DNA of 64,000 bases from Rhizobium leguminosarum (GTDB taxonomy: Bacteria; Pseudomonadota; Alphaproteobacteria; Rhizobiales; Rhizobiaceae), in contig NZ_CP025013.1 of assembly GCF_002953715.1 (NCBI RefSeq), positions 434,001-498,000 on the forward strand, read 5' to 3'. Positions 41,033 to 49,129 of this stretch are shown piece after piece. The notes below the pieces were generated by a model, which saw only the letters and a list, made by a program, of their open reading frames with translations, ran no database searches and had not been told where the DNA came from. A program made the position numbers and the translations under genes. The first letter of the stretch is position 1. The number at the start of each line of letters is the position of its first letter.

Positions 41033-41842
41033 CTATTTGTCCTTGTCGATCAGCCTGTTGCCACGCTGCTGAAGGGCGGTGAAAACCAGAAGCAGGATGA
41101 CCGACAGCGTAATCAAGAGTGTTGCCACGGCCATGACCGTCGGGTCGAGGTTCTCGCGCGTGCCGCTTAACAGTTCGCGCGGCAGGGTGCGTTGTTCGGG
41201 GCCGGTCAGCAGGATTGCTACCACCACCTCGTCAAAGGATGTGGTGAAGGCAAAGATTGCGCCCGAAACGATACCGGGCATGATCAATGGCATGGTCACG
41301 CGCCGGAAGGTCGTCAGCCCGCCGGCGCCAAGGCTGGCGGATGCCCGCAACAACACCCGGTCAAGCTGGCTCAGCGAGGCGCTGACGGTGATCACCACCA
41401 AGGGCACGGCAAGGGCTGTATGGGCGAGCACCAGTCCAGTCAGGCTGTTGGCGAGGCCAAGCCGCGAGAAGAGGAAATAGATGCCGACGGCGGTAATCAC
41501 CGTCGGAACGATCATGGGCGACATGAAGCTCGCGATGAGGAAGGACTTACCGCGAAAGCTGGAGATGGACAGCCCGAGCGCTGCCAACGTGCCGAGTGGC
41601 GTGGCGATGCAGACGGTCGCGGTCCCGACAATCAGGCTGTTTTTGATGGCGATCCACCAGCGCGGGTCAGCGAAGAACTTAGCGTACCATTTGAACGAGA
41701 AGCCCTCCAGCGGATAGGCGAGAATGCTCGACGTGTTGAAGGAAAGCGGGATGATCGCAATGATCGGTGCGATCAGGAAAAGCAAGACGATGAAGCCAAA
41801 TGTCCTGCCCGCTAGTTTCCACCAATATGTGCTGTCGGTCAT
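41033..41842 (-). CDS. Polyamine-type ABC transporter permease (PotC-like), second system
   Basis: 269 residues, paralogue of the permease at 24.8-25.6 kb: TFGFIVLLFLIAPIIAIIPLSFN as helix 1, DRVLLRASASLGAGGLTTFRRVTMPLIMPG as EAA loop and FAFTTSFDEVVVAILLTGPEQRTLPRE. Last gene of a second transporter operon whose order is identical to the first. Confidence 0.92.
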   Translation of the reverse strand: MTDSTYWWKLAGRTFGFIVLLFLIAPIIAIIPLSFNTSSILAYPLEGFSFKWYAKFFADPRWWIAIKNSLIVGTATVCIATPLGTLAALGLSISSFRGKSFLIASFMSPMIVPTVITAVGIYFLFSRLGLANSLTGLVLAHTALAVPLVVITVSASLSQLDRVLLRASASLGAGGLTTFRRVTMPLIMPGIVSGAIFAFTTSFDEVVVAILLTGPEQRTLPRELLSGTRENLDPTVMAVATLLITLSVILLLVFTALQQRGNRLIDKDK

Positions 41843-41851
41843 GACGGGCTC

Positions 41852-43057
41852 CTATCCCAATCCGATGCGCTGGACGCCGACCAGCCGGATATAGGCCGCG
41901 TAGAGCAGGAAAGTCGCAGCCAGCAGTACGGAGCCGAGCGCGGCAGCAAGGCCCCAGTTGACGGTCTGGGTGGTGTTGAACGCGATGTAGTAGGGCAGCA
42001 ACTGATCGCCCGCACCGCCGAGAAGCAGGGGGGTGATGTAGTAGCCGAGTGAAAGAATGAAGACGAGAAGTCCACCAGCGGAAATGCCCGGCAGGATTTG
42101 AGGCAGGTAGACGGAGAAGAAGGTTCTGAGCGGGCCGGCGCCAAGCGAGTTCGCCGCCAGCGTCTGGTTTCTGGGAACGTTGCGCATCGCGCCGAGGATC
42201 GGCAGAACCGCATAGGGCAGGAGAATATGGGTCAGCGCGATCAGCACGCCCGTCCGATTGTAGATCAGCTCCAGCGGCTGCCCGATCAGGCCGATGTTGA
42301 TGAGCAGCGTATTGATGAGCCCATTTTTTTGCAGGATCACCATCCAGGCGGCAGAGCGCACCAGAACGGAGGTCCACAGGGGCAGCAGCAGGACGATCAT
42401 CAGCAGGCTGGACACGCCAGCACCGGTCGACATCAACAGAAAAGCGGCCGGCAGGGCAAGGACGATGCAGATGACCGTGACGGTGAAGGCAATGGTGAAG
42501 GTGCGGATCAACACATCGACATAGAGGCCCCCTTCATCCCGCGCCGCGTGGAGGCGGCCGGCGGGGTCACGGCGCAGGTCGAAGGCAGAGAGCAGATAGA
42601 AATCACTCCATGGTCCTCGTGCCCGGGCGATTGCCTGCCAAATCTCGGGCCTGCCCCAAGCCGGGTCGATGACGGGCAGTTCCGCCGCCCAGTCGGTTCC
42701 GGTGCCGGCTGTTTCCGGCAGGCTGCGCACTGTTGCGGTGATAACGGTGCGCAGCGAGGGAGTATCGTAGTTGAGCCGTCTTGCTGCGACCCCTGCGGTG
42801 CGTGTCTTCTTGGCAGCTATCAAATCCAATGCAACCGCGTCGTAGACAGCCGGTGCCGGCAGGCCGGTTCCATCCCATCGCTTTATCGCCTCCGCCGTCA
42901 CAGGCATGACACTGGACAGATCCCTATCCTCTATCGACAGCCGTAACATTCCTGCCAGCGGCACGAAGAACACTGCCAGCAAAAACAGAACAAGCGGCAG
43001 GACGAGGAAGAGGCCCGCAGCCTTGATGGAAAACCCGGTAGTCGTCGTCTCGCTCAT
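41852..43057 (-). CDS. Polyamine-type ABC transporter permease (PotB-like, extended), second system
   Basis: 401 residues with the same ~120-residue periplasmic insert after the first helix (LVLPLVLFLLAVFFVPLAGML) as its paralogue at 25.6-26.8 kb. EAA-like loop NQTLAANSLGAGPLRTFFSVYLPQILPG; end GSVLLAATFLLYAAYIRLVG. The gap to the PotC-like gene is nine bases, as in the first operon. Confidence 0.92.
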   Translation of the reverse strand: MSETTTTGFSIKAAGLFLVLPLVLFLLAVFFVPLAGMLRLSIEDRDLSSVMPVTAEAIKRWDGTGLPAPAVYDAVALDLIAAKKTRTAGVAARRLNYDTPSLRTVITATVRSLPETAGTGTDWAAELPVIDPAWGRPEIWQAIARARGPWSDFYLLSAFDLRRDPAGRLHAARDEGGLYVDVLIRTFTIAFTVTVICIVLALPAAFLLMSTGAGVSSLLMIVLLLPLWTSVLVRSAAWMVILQKNGLINTLLINIGLIGQPLELIYNRTGVLIALTHILLPYAVLPILGAMRNVPRNQTLAANSLGAGPLRTFFSVYLPQILPGISAGGLLVFILSLGYYITPLLLGGAGDQLLPYYIAFNTTQTVNWGLAAALGSVLLAATFLLYAAYIRLVGVQRIGLG

Positions 43058-43133
43058 GTCATCGGCTGCTTCTGTTGCAAGGGAATGGCCGGAAGGCAGC
43101 TCCGGGACAAGGAGCCTATTTGCCGTATGGAAA

Positions 43134-43162
43134 GCCCCCGGGCTCTGGACGTGCCAGGGGGC
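43134..43162 (-). promoter_or_regulatory. Stem-loop between second binding-protein and permease genes
   Basis: GCCCCC and GGGGGC form the outer stem and CTGG/CCAG an inner one, eight bases after the binding-protein stop. It occupies the same position as the hairpin at 26.8 kb. Confidence 0.6.
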
Positions 43163-43169
43163 CTCGCGT

Positions 43170-44210
43170 TTACTTCGCTGCCCAGGCGGAGAAGCGCTCG
43201 GTCAACTGGTCGATATGGTTGACCCAGAAGCCGGCATCGAGCGTGATGGAGGCTGCCAGATTTTCCGGTGCCGTCGGTAGGTTTGCTGCGAGTTCTGCAG
43301 GCACCAGCTTCTGTGCCTCGGTAACACCGACACCGTAGTTCAGCTTGGCCGGCCAATTGGCCTGCACGGCGGGCTTGGCCATGAATTCGATCAGCTTGTA
43401 GGCGCTGTCGGCATTGGGCGAGCCTTTCATGATGACCCAGCTGTCGACGTTCAGCATCGCGCCTGGCCACATGATCTTGAAGTTGCGCTTGTCTGCAGCG
43501 TTGGCTGCGGGAATGCGGCCATTGTAGGAAGTGGTCATGGCGACTTCGCCCGAGCCCAGCAGTTGCATCGGCTGATTTCCAGAGGTCCACCAGACGATAT
43601 TAGGCTTCAGCGCGTCGAGTTTGGCGAAGGCGCGATTGACGCCCTCAGGCGTTGCCAGCGTTTCATAGACCTTGTTTGCAGCAACGCCATCGGCCATCAG
43701 CGCGAATTCGAGATTCATCTTCGGACCGCTGCGCAGCGCGCGCTTGCCCGGAAATTTCTTCACATCCCAGAAGTCGGCCCAGCTTTTCGGACCATTGGCG
43801 AACTTTTCGCCGTCATAGGCAACCGCGATGCTGAAGATGTTGGCCGGAACACCGCACTCCGATGCCGTGCCCGGAAGGTATTTCTCCGCGCCACCGAACT
43901 TTGCGGGATCGAGGACCTCGAACAGGCCTTCCTCGCAGCCTATCGTCAGCTCTTCCGCCTCTACCTCGACAAGATCCCAGGTGTTGCTGTCGCCAGCCTG
44001 GGCCTTGGAGCGCAACACACCGACGCCACCATCCCAGCTGTCTTCTGAAAGCGGCGCCTTGGTTTCCGTCTTGAACGGCGTGAAGAACACGTCACGCTGC
44101 GCGTCTTGAAAGATCCCACCCCAGGACACAATGGTAAGGTCACGCGCAGCGGCCATCCCAGGTAAGGCAAGTGCGGCCGCCAGTGCGGCCAGATGGACTA
44201 TTTTTTTCAT
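43170..44210 (-). CDS. Polyamine-type ABC transporter substrate-binding protein, second system
   Basis: 346 residues from the ATG at 44210; upstream in-frame sequence is non-coding and overlaps the ATPase gene. Signal peptide MKKIVHLAALAAALALPGMAAA, then RDLTIVSWGGIFQDAQRDVFF. Shared blocks with the first system: SWDGGVGVLRSKAQAGDS, KFPGKRALRSGPKMNLEFALMADGVA, VDSWVIMKGSPNADSAYKL and the identical end SAWAAK/EWAAK. Operon context with FAH and CMD enzymes suggests an aromatic or amino-acid-derived ligand rather than a true polyamine. Confidence 0.92.
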   Translation of the reverse strand: MKKIVHLAALAAALALPGMAAARDLTIVSWGGIFQDAQRDVFFTPFKTETKAPLSEDSWDGGVGVLRSKAQAGDSNTWDLVEVEAEELTIGCEEGLFEVLDPAKFGGAEKYLPGTASECGVPANIFSIAVAYDGEKFANGPKSWADFWDVKKFPGKRALRSGPKMNLEFALMADGVAANKVYETLATPEGVNRAFAKLDALKPNIVWWTSGNQPMQLLGSGEVAMTTSYNGRIPAANAADKRNFKIMWPGAMLNVDSWVIMKGSPNADSAYKLIEFMAKPAVQANWPAKLNYGVGVTEAQKLVPAELAANLPTAPENLAASITLDAGFWVNHIDQLTERFSAWAAK

Positions 44211-44286
44211 GTTGGCATTCCCCTTGTTTTTAGGTTCGTTTTCACACTTGAGATCGCACGGCACCGGTGACCGGTTGTCGCCATGC

Positions 44287-45372
44287 CTATTCCTTCGGCA
44301 GGACCCGGCAGGCGCCGGCCGAGAGTTCGATGTCGATCCGCTCTCCTTGCGCGATCGGCTTTTCGCCGCCAGCACTCGTCTTGAAGGCCAGCCGGCCGAT
44401 GCCGTCGGCCTCGACGAGGATGCGCCTCTGGTCACCGAGATAGACGATGTCGATGACAGCGGCGGAGACGTGCTGGCCGGCATCGGCTGACGCACGGCGA
44501 ATGTTTTCCGGTCGGATGCTGAGGATGATTTCGTCGCCGTACCTGCACGAAGTCTGGCACCGAGCCTGCAACAGGCCTCCGCCTGCGAAACGGATCGCAA
44601 CCTCATCGCCGTCCTTGGCTTCAATACGGCCCGGCAGCATGTTGTTCTCGCCGATGAAGGAGGCGACGAAAGGTGTCGCAGGCCGTTCATAGAGAGCTTC
44701 CGGGGTGTCTATCTGCTCGATCCGTCCCTTGTTGAATACGGCGACCCGGTCGGAGAGCGTCAGGGCCTCGGATTGATCGTGGGTGACGAACACCATGGTC
44801 GTGCCGAGGTCGCGGTGGAGCGCCTTCAGTTCCGCCTGCAAGTGCTCGCGCAGATTTTTGTCGAGCGCGCCGAGCGGTTCGTCGAGAACGATCAGGCGCG
44901 GCTTGAAGATGATGGCGCGAGCAAGCGCCACGCGCTGTTGCTGTCCGCCGGACAGCTGCACCGGCTTGCGGTCGCCCAACCCTTCCAGATGCACTATGGC
45001 CAGCGCCGCATCCACCCGGCTTCGAATGTCTGCGGCCTCCACCCGGCGTACGCTGAGCGGAAAAGCCAGATTGTCGCGCACCGACATATGCGGAAAGAGC
45101 GCGTAATTTTGAAAGACAACACCAATGTTGCGTTTGTGTGCCGGCAGCCTCTCGATGCGGCGTCCATCCATCTCGATTGTGCCTTCGCTCGGCGTTTCGA
45201 ACCCGGCCAGCATCATCAGCGTCGTGGTCTTGCCCGATCCCGACGGGCCTAGAAACGTGATGAACTCGCCCGGCACAATATCGAGATCGATCCCGTCGAT
45301 GGCCTGGTAGATTCCATAGTTCTTGGAGACACCGCTGAAGCGGACGATCGGGCTCGCCGTTGCAATGGCCAT
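44287..45372 (-). CDS. Polyamine-type ABC transporter ATPase (PotA-like), second system
   Basis: 361 residues from the ATG at 45372, preceded by CCGGAGGTCG; an alternative ATG lies 30 bases upstream. Walker A GPSGSGKTT, VFQNYALFPHMSV, signature LSGGQQQRVALARAI, Walker B LIVLDEPLGALDK, switch FVTHDQSEALTLSDR, and a TOBE domain with ILSIRPENIRR. Follows the CMD gene after about 140 bases. Confidence 0.94.
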   Translation of the reverse strand: MAIATASPIVRFSGVSKNYGIYQAIDGIDLDIVPGEFITFLGPSGSGKTTTLMMLAGFETPSEGTIEMDGRRIERLPAHKRNIGVVFQNYALFPHMSVRDNLAFPLSVRRVEAADIRSRVDAALAIVHLEGLGDRKPVQLSGGQQQRVALARAIIFKPRLIVLDEPLGALDKNLREHLQAELKALHRDLGTTMVFVTHDQSEALTLSDRVAVFNKGRIEQIDTPEALYERPATPFVASFIGENNMLPGRIEAKDGDEVAIRFAGGGLLQARCQTSCRYGDEIILSIRPENIRRASADAGQHVSAAVIDIVYLGDQRRILVEADGIGRLAFKTSAGGEKPIAQGERIDIELSAGACRVLPKE

Positions 45373-45514
45373 CAGCGCGACCTCCGGCTCGCGGCAATCC
45401 ATGCGGACGGCCGGCCCTCCCGCTGAACTCTGGCTTCACGCATTTTCATAGGCGGTGCCCTCTTGGGGGTTAGTGGTCTGTTCGGTCTGCCATCCAGTGC
45501 CTGGCGTCAGATGA

Positions 45515-45898
45515 TCATTCGGCGGCCTCGATCTCGGCGAAGACTTCACGGGCCAGGCGAAATGCCTCCACACCGGCCGGTATGCCGGCATAGATGGCGA
45601 GTTGGATAAGCGTGTCCTTGATTTCGTCCCGGCTGCAGCCGTTCGTCAGCGCACCTTTCAGGTGCAGCTTGAACTCCGTGCTCCGGTTGAGCGCGCCGAG
45701 CATGACCAGGTTCAGCAGGCTTTTGTCGCGCAGACTGAGCGCGGTGCGCCCCCAGCCGGCGCCCCAGCAATATTCCGTGACGAGATTCTGGAAGTCACGG
45801 TTGAAATCATCGGCCGCGTCTAGCGATTTCTCGACATAGGCCGCGCCCAGCACTGCCTTGCGAATATCGAGGCCACGTTCGAAGACGTCCTGTCCCAT
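45515..45898 (-). CDS. Carboxymuconolactone decarboxylase (CMD)-family protein
   Basis: 127 residues: YCWGAGWGRTALSLRDKSLLNLVMLGALNRSTEFKLHLKGALTNGCSRDEIKDTLIQLAIYAGIPAGVEAF. This is the CMD core, helical bundle with the E-x-H-x... region (EFKLHLKGAL). PcaC-type members decarboxylate gamma-carboxymuconolactone; others are AhpD-like. The AhpD C-x2-C is absent (GCS), so a decarboxylase-type or structural role fits better. Start codon overlaps the FAH stop (TAATG). Confidence 0.9.
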   Translation of the reverse strand: MGQDVFERGLDIRKAVLGAAYVEKSLDAADDFNRDFQNLVTEYCWGAGWGRTALSLRDKSLLNLVMLGALNRSTEFKLHLKGALTNGCSRDEIKDTLIQLAIYAGIPAGVEAFRLAREVFAEIEAAE

Positions 45899-46821
45899 TA
45901 CGCAGTTCCTTCATCGATAACGGGGTTCGACAGCGTGCCGATACCGGGGATTTCAACGGTGATCCGGTCTCCATGTTTCAGAAAGATCGGTGGCTTGCGC
46001 TTGAAGCCGACACCGGCCGGCGTCCCCGTCGGGATCACATCGCCCGCTTCCAGATCGATGAAGTCGGAAATGTGCTCGAGGATCGTCGGAATGTCGTAGA
46101 TCATCGTTTCGGTGTTGGCGAATTGCATCACTTCGCCGTTCAGCGTCGTGCGGATGTCAAGCTTGTGCGGATCTGCAATCTCGTCTGCCGTGACGATCAC
46201 CGGACCGAAAGGTCCGGAGGCGCGGAAGTTCTTGCCCGCCGTGTATTGGGTAACCCGGAACTGATAGTCGCGCACGGTCACGTCGTTGAAGATGGAGTAG
46301 CCGAAGACGTAGTCCATGGCCTCTTCCTTTTTCAGGCGGCGACCATTGGTATTTTTGCCGATGATGATGGCCAGCTCGCCTTCCCAATCGAGATGGGTTG
46401 AGACAGACGGCACGATGACCGGGCCGCCGTCAGCGACAAAGGTGTTGGCGAAGCGCGCGAAGATGATCGGAATCGGTGAGATTTCGAGGCCGGCTTCCTT
46501 GGCGTGCTCAGCGTAATTGCGCGCTACGCAGATGATCTTGGGCGGGCGGCCGATCGGCGGCAGCAACTTCACGTCCGAACGCAGCTTCGAGATCGCATCG
46601 TTCGCAACGTGGTCCCCTTCGAAACGAGCGATGACTGCACGCGCCGATTCAGAGAAAACAGCCGGCTCCTCGAAGAACGTCTCGATGCGCGAAGGGATGA
46701 TTTCGATCGTCTCGTCGTCCGCGGCGTAAAGTTCACTGGCGCCTGCAAGGTCGATCACACGATCGCCACAGAGGGCGCCAAAGCGTGGGGTGCCATTTTC
46801 ATCGTAACTGACGAGTTTCAT
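45898..46821 (-). CDS. Fumarylacetoacetate hydrolase (FAH)-family protein
   Basis: 307 residues. Metal motif DWEGELAIIIGKNTNGRRLKKEEAMDYVFGYSIFNDVT, RDYQFRVTQYTAGKNF and GDVIPTGTPAGVGFKRKPPIFLKHGD define the FAH superfamily. These enzymes cleave C-C bonds in, or hydrate, decarboxylate or isomerise, 2-keto acids from aromatic ring cleavage. First gene of an operon running FAH-CMD-ABC transporter, directly behind a palindromic operator shared with the VOC gene. Confidence 0.92.
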   Translation of the reverse strand: MKLVSYDENGTPRFGALCGDRVIDLAGASELYAADDETIEIIPSRIETFFEEPAVFSESARAVIARFEGDHVANDAISKLRSDVKLLPPIGRPPKIICVARNYAEHAKEAGLEISPIPIIFARFANTFVADGGPVIVPSVSTHLDWEGELAIIIGKNTNGRRLKKEEAMDYVFGYSIFNDVTVRDYQFRVTQYTAGKNFRASGPFGPVIVTADEIADPHKLDIRTTLNGEVMQFANTETMIYDIPTILEHISDFIDLEAGDVIPTGTPAGVGFKRKPPIFLKHGDRITVEIPGIGTLSNPVIDEGTA

Positions 46822-46839
46822 TTTTTCGTTCCGTTATTT

Positions 46840-46853
46840 GAACATTTATGTTC
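46840..46853. promoter_or_regulatory. Operator-like palindrome GAACATTTATGTTC (copy 1)
   Basis: A 14-bp inverted repeat, imperfect only at the centre, in the divergent promoter of the FAH operon and the IclR gene. The same motif recurs once more, upstream of the VOC gene. Confidence 0.7.
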
Positions 46854-46952
46854 GTATTTAGATCATATTGTGCGATACTCGTCAATGATCCGCTTGCTAC
46901 AAAAACGGTGTCGAAGTAGTAGTATTCTGATCATTTCCGGCCAGAAACCGGT

Positions 46953-47705
46953 ATGACCTACGCAGCGGAACGGGCGGCTCGACCTTCACAGGAGTTGAAA
47001 TTGGCGGAAATCTCATCGACGGGAGACCAGATGCTGACCGTTCTCGAAACGGTGGCGGGGCAGGGGCCTGTCAGCGCGTCCGACGTGGCGCGAATGTGCG
47101 ACATCAACCGCACGGTGGCCCATCGTCTGCTCGTGACGCTGGCGCAACGCGCTTATGTCCGCCGAAGCGACGAGGGCTATATCGTCGGGCCTGCCGTCTT
47201 CAGTCTTGCACGACAGACCGGCACGGATCTGCGCAGCGTCGCCAAACCCGTGATGCAGAGACTGGCGGCGGAAATAGGCGAGACTGTCGTTCTGCACGGG
47301 CTGGACAATTGGGAGGCCGTCGTCATCGACCAGGCCGTCGGCCAGCGGCATCTGGTGCGCGTCGAACACAGTCCCGGTTCGCGCCACCCGCTCTACAAAG
47401 GAGCCAGCGGCTGGTCTATCCTGGCGTTCCAGGGCGAAAAAGCGATCACTCGTATCCTGAAGAAAACCGACGACCCGGTTGCGGCCCTTGCACGGATCGA
47501 AACGACGAAGGCTGATGGCTGCTCCATTTCTTATGACGAGCTGCAGATGGGCGTTCACGGGATCGCCGCGCCCCTTCTCGAAAAGAACGGGCGCTGCGAA
47601 GCAAGCCTTGGCGTTCTTGTGCCAAGTACGCGTGCCCATTTGCTTTTGTCGGTACAAAAGCCGCTCCTCGAGGCGGCCGCGGAGATCATGAAAGGCCTCA
47701 ACTGA
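46953..47705 (+). CDS. IclR-family transcriptional regulator
   Basis: 250 residues. HTH: QMLTVLETVAGQGPVSASDVARMCDINRTVAHRLLVTLAQRAYVRRSDEGY. Effector domain: ETVVLHGLDNWEAVVIDQAV, HPLYKGASGWSILAF, GVHGIAAPLLEKNGRCEASLGVLVPS. Divergent from the FAH-CMD-transporter operon and convergent with the VOC gene. The repeated 14-bp palindrome in front of both makes it their probable common regulator. Confidence 0.93.
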   Translation: MTYAAERAARPSQELKLAEISSTGDQMLTVLETVAGQGPVSASDVARMCDINRTVAHRLLVTLAQRAYVRRSDEGYIVGPAVFSLARQTGTDLRSVAKPVMQRLAAEIGETVVLHGLDNWEAVVIDQAVGQRHLVRVEHSPGSRHPLYKGASGWSILAFQGEKAITRILKKTDDPVAALARIETTKADGCSISYDELQMGVHGIAAPLLEKNGRCEASLGVLVPSTRAHLLLSVQKPLLEAAAEIMKGLN

Positions 47706-47752
47706 CCGATTGAAGATGCGCATCATCGCGTTGAGGCCCTTCTGTTCAGTTG

Positions 47753-48340
47753 TCAGGTGTTGAGACCGGAGCGAATGCCCTTGCGTGCCTCGGCTGCATC
47801 ACGTTCGCGCCGGTCGACATAGGCTTCGAAATCGAAGTTGAGGAGGTCGATTTCCTCGATCGGGTCGTATGCGCGCGATGCGCCTTCCCAGCCGATCTTG
47901 TCGATGCCCCAGTAGAATTCCAGCAGATTGCCGTCGGGGTCGCGGGCATAGAAGCGCGGCTGGTTGCCGGGTCCGCCTTTGCGGCTGTTGACGATCTCGA
48001 CGCCCCCGTCCCGCATCTTCTTGAAGAGCCCTTTCAGATCTTCCGGCGTATTCAGCTCAAACGCGATATGGTGCAGTCCGAAACCATAGCGCGGCGCATC
48101 CGGCGCATCGGCGGCGAGAATGTCGCGGCGCATCCGGAAGATCGACATTTCGTGATGCGTGACGTCACAGCGCAGGAAAGCGCCCGCGGCCACGGCCACG
48201 CCATGGCCGATCTTCTCTTCCGGATATTCGAACTTTTCCGTCAGACGCATACCCAGATAAGTCGAATAGAAATCGATCGTACGATCGATATCCCTGACCG
48301 TGAGCCCAACATGACCGAGCCTGACAACGCGAACCTCCAT
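47753..48340 (-). CDS. VOC-family protein, single-domain extradiol-dioxygenase-like
   Basis: 195 residues. The VOC fold opens with VVRLGHVGLTVRDIDRTIDFYSTYLGMRL (first metal His), then YGFGLHHIAFEL (second His) and FYARDPDGNLLEFYWGID (metal Glu). The three ligands H-H-E match type I extradiol dioxygenases, and the C-terminal tail of about 45 residues rich in acidic groups is seen in bleomycin-resistance/dioxygenase members. It may cleave a catechol or act on an alpha-keto acid. Divergent from a flavin reductase gene. Confidence 0.87.
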   Translation of the reverse strand: MEVRVVRLGHVGLTVRDIDRTIDFYSTYLGMRLTEKFEYPEEKIGHGVAVAAGAFLRCDVTHHEMSIFRMRRDILAADAPDAPRYGFGLHHIAFELNTPEDLKGLFKKMRDGGVEIVNSRKGGPGNQPRFYARDPDGNLLEFYWGIDKIGWEGASRAYDPIEEIDLLNFDFEAYVDRRERDAAEARKGIRSGLNT

Positions 48341-48372
48341 TCGATGATCCTCCTTTACAATATCCGTTAATT

Positions 48373-48408
48373 GAACATATATGTTCTTTATACGAACGTG
48401 ACCGTTCG
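48373..48408. promoter_or_regulatory. Operator-like palindrome GAACATATATGTTC (copy 2) plus second inverted repeat
   Basis: GAACATATATGTTC (48373-48386) is perfectly palindromic and repeats the motif at 46840. It is followed by CGAACG-TGAC-CGTTCG (48393-48408), another perfect inverted repeat. Both lie between the divergent VOC and flavin-reductase genes. Confidence 0.7.
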
Positions 48409-48466
48409 CGCAAGAGGCGTGAAACAGGCAATGTCATCGCTGACAGTTGAATAAGAACGAGGGAAA

Positions 48467-49030
48467 ATGACCGATACAATCAGCATCGCGGTAATCTGCG
48501 GAAGTCTTCGCCAAGGATCGTTCAATGCGGCGATCGCGCGGGAATTTTCGACACTTGCGCCAACCGGGATCTCCTTCCGCCCGCTGGACGGCATGGAAAG
48601 TATTCCTCACTACAATGCGGATATTCAGTCTCAGGGCTGCCCCGCCATCGTACGCGACTGGGCCGAGATCATCCGGTCTTCGGATGCCGTTGTGTTCGTC
48701 ACACCGGAATACAATTACTCGATCCCCGGCGTTTTGAAGAATGCGCTCGATTGGCTATCACGGCTGTCTCCGCCGCCGTTCTCAGGCAAGCCGGTCGCGA
48801 TCCAGACGGCTTCGGTCGGCATGCTCGGCGGTGCGCGGGCGCAATACCACCTGAGACAGGTGCTGCTTTATCTCGATGCATTCGTGCTGAACAAGCCGGA
48901 GATCATGATCGCAGATGCAGCCAGCAAGATCTCGGCGCAGGGCGAGCTTACTGACGAGACGACACGGCGGCTGATCGCAGAACAGCTCGCCGCGCTTCAG
49001 GGGCTTATCCAGAGGGTAGCAGCATCTTGA
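48467..49030 (+). CDS. NADPH-dependent FMN reductase (flavodoxin-like)
   Basis: 187 residues: SIAVICGSLRQGSFNAAIAREF (FMN phosphate loop GSLR-GS-N), FVTPEYNYSIPGVLKNALDWLSR (the P-EYN-S-PG-LKNA-DW signature) and KPVAIQTASVGMLGGARAQYHLRQVL. It reduces FMN or quinones with NAD(P)H in the cytoplasm and could feed a monooxygenase. Divergent from the VOC gene, sharing its operator region. Confidence 0.92.
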   Translation: MTDTISIAVICGSLRQGSFNAAIAREFSTLAPTGISFRPLDGMESIPHYNADIQSQGCPAIVRDWAEIIRSSDAVVFVTPEYNYSIPGVLKNALDWLSRLSPPPFSGKPVAIQTASVGMLGGARAQYHLRQVLLYLDAFVLNKPEIMIADAASKISAQGELTDETTRRLIAEQLAALQGLIQRVAAS

Positions 49031-49038
49031 GCATACCC

Positions 49039-49063
49039 CGCAAAACTGTGCAGCAGTTTTGCG
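49039..49063. terminator. Perfect 10-bp stem-loop between convergent genes
   Basis: CGCAAAACTG-TGCAG-CAGTTTTGCG lies between the flavin reductase and hpaI ends. It can work as a two-way terminator; its A/T runs are inside the stem rather than after it. Similar palindromes are, to my knowledge, common between rhizobial genes. Confidence 0.6.
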
Positions 49064-49129
49064 ACCACGACATGGGGGAAACCAAAGATCTAAAGCGTCA
49101 GTAGCGAAGCTGAAAGAATGCGACGCGCA

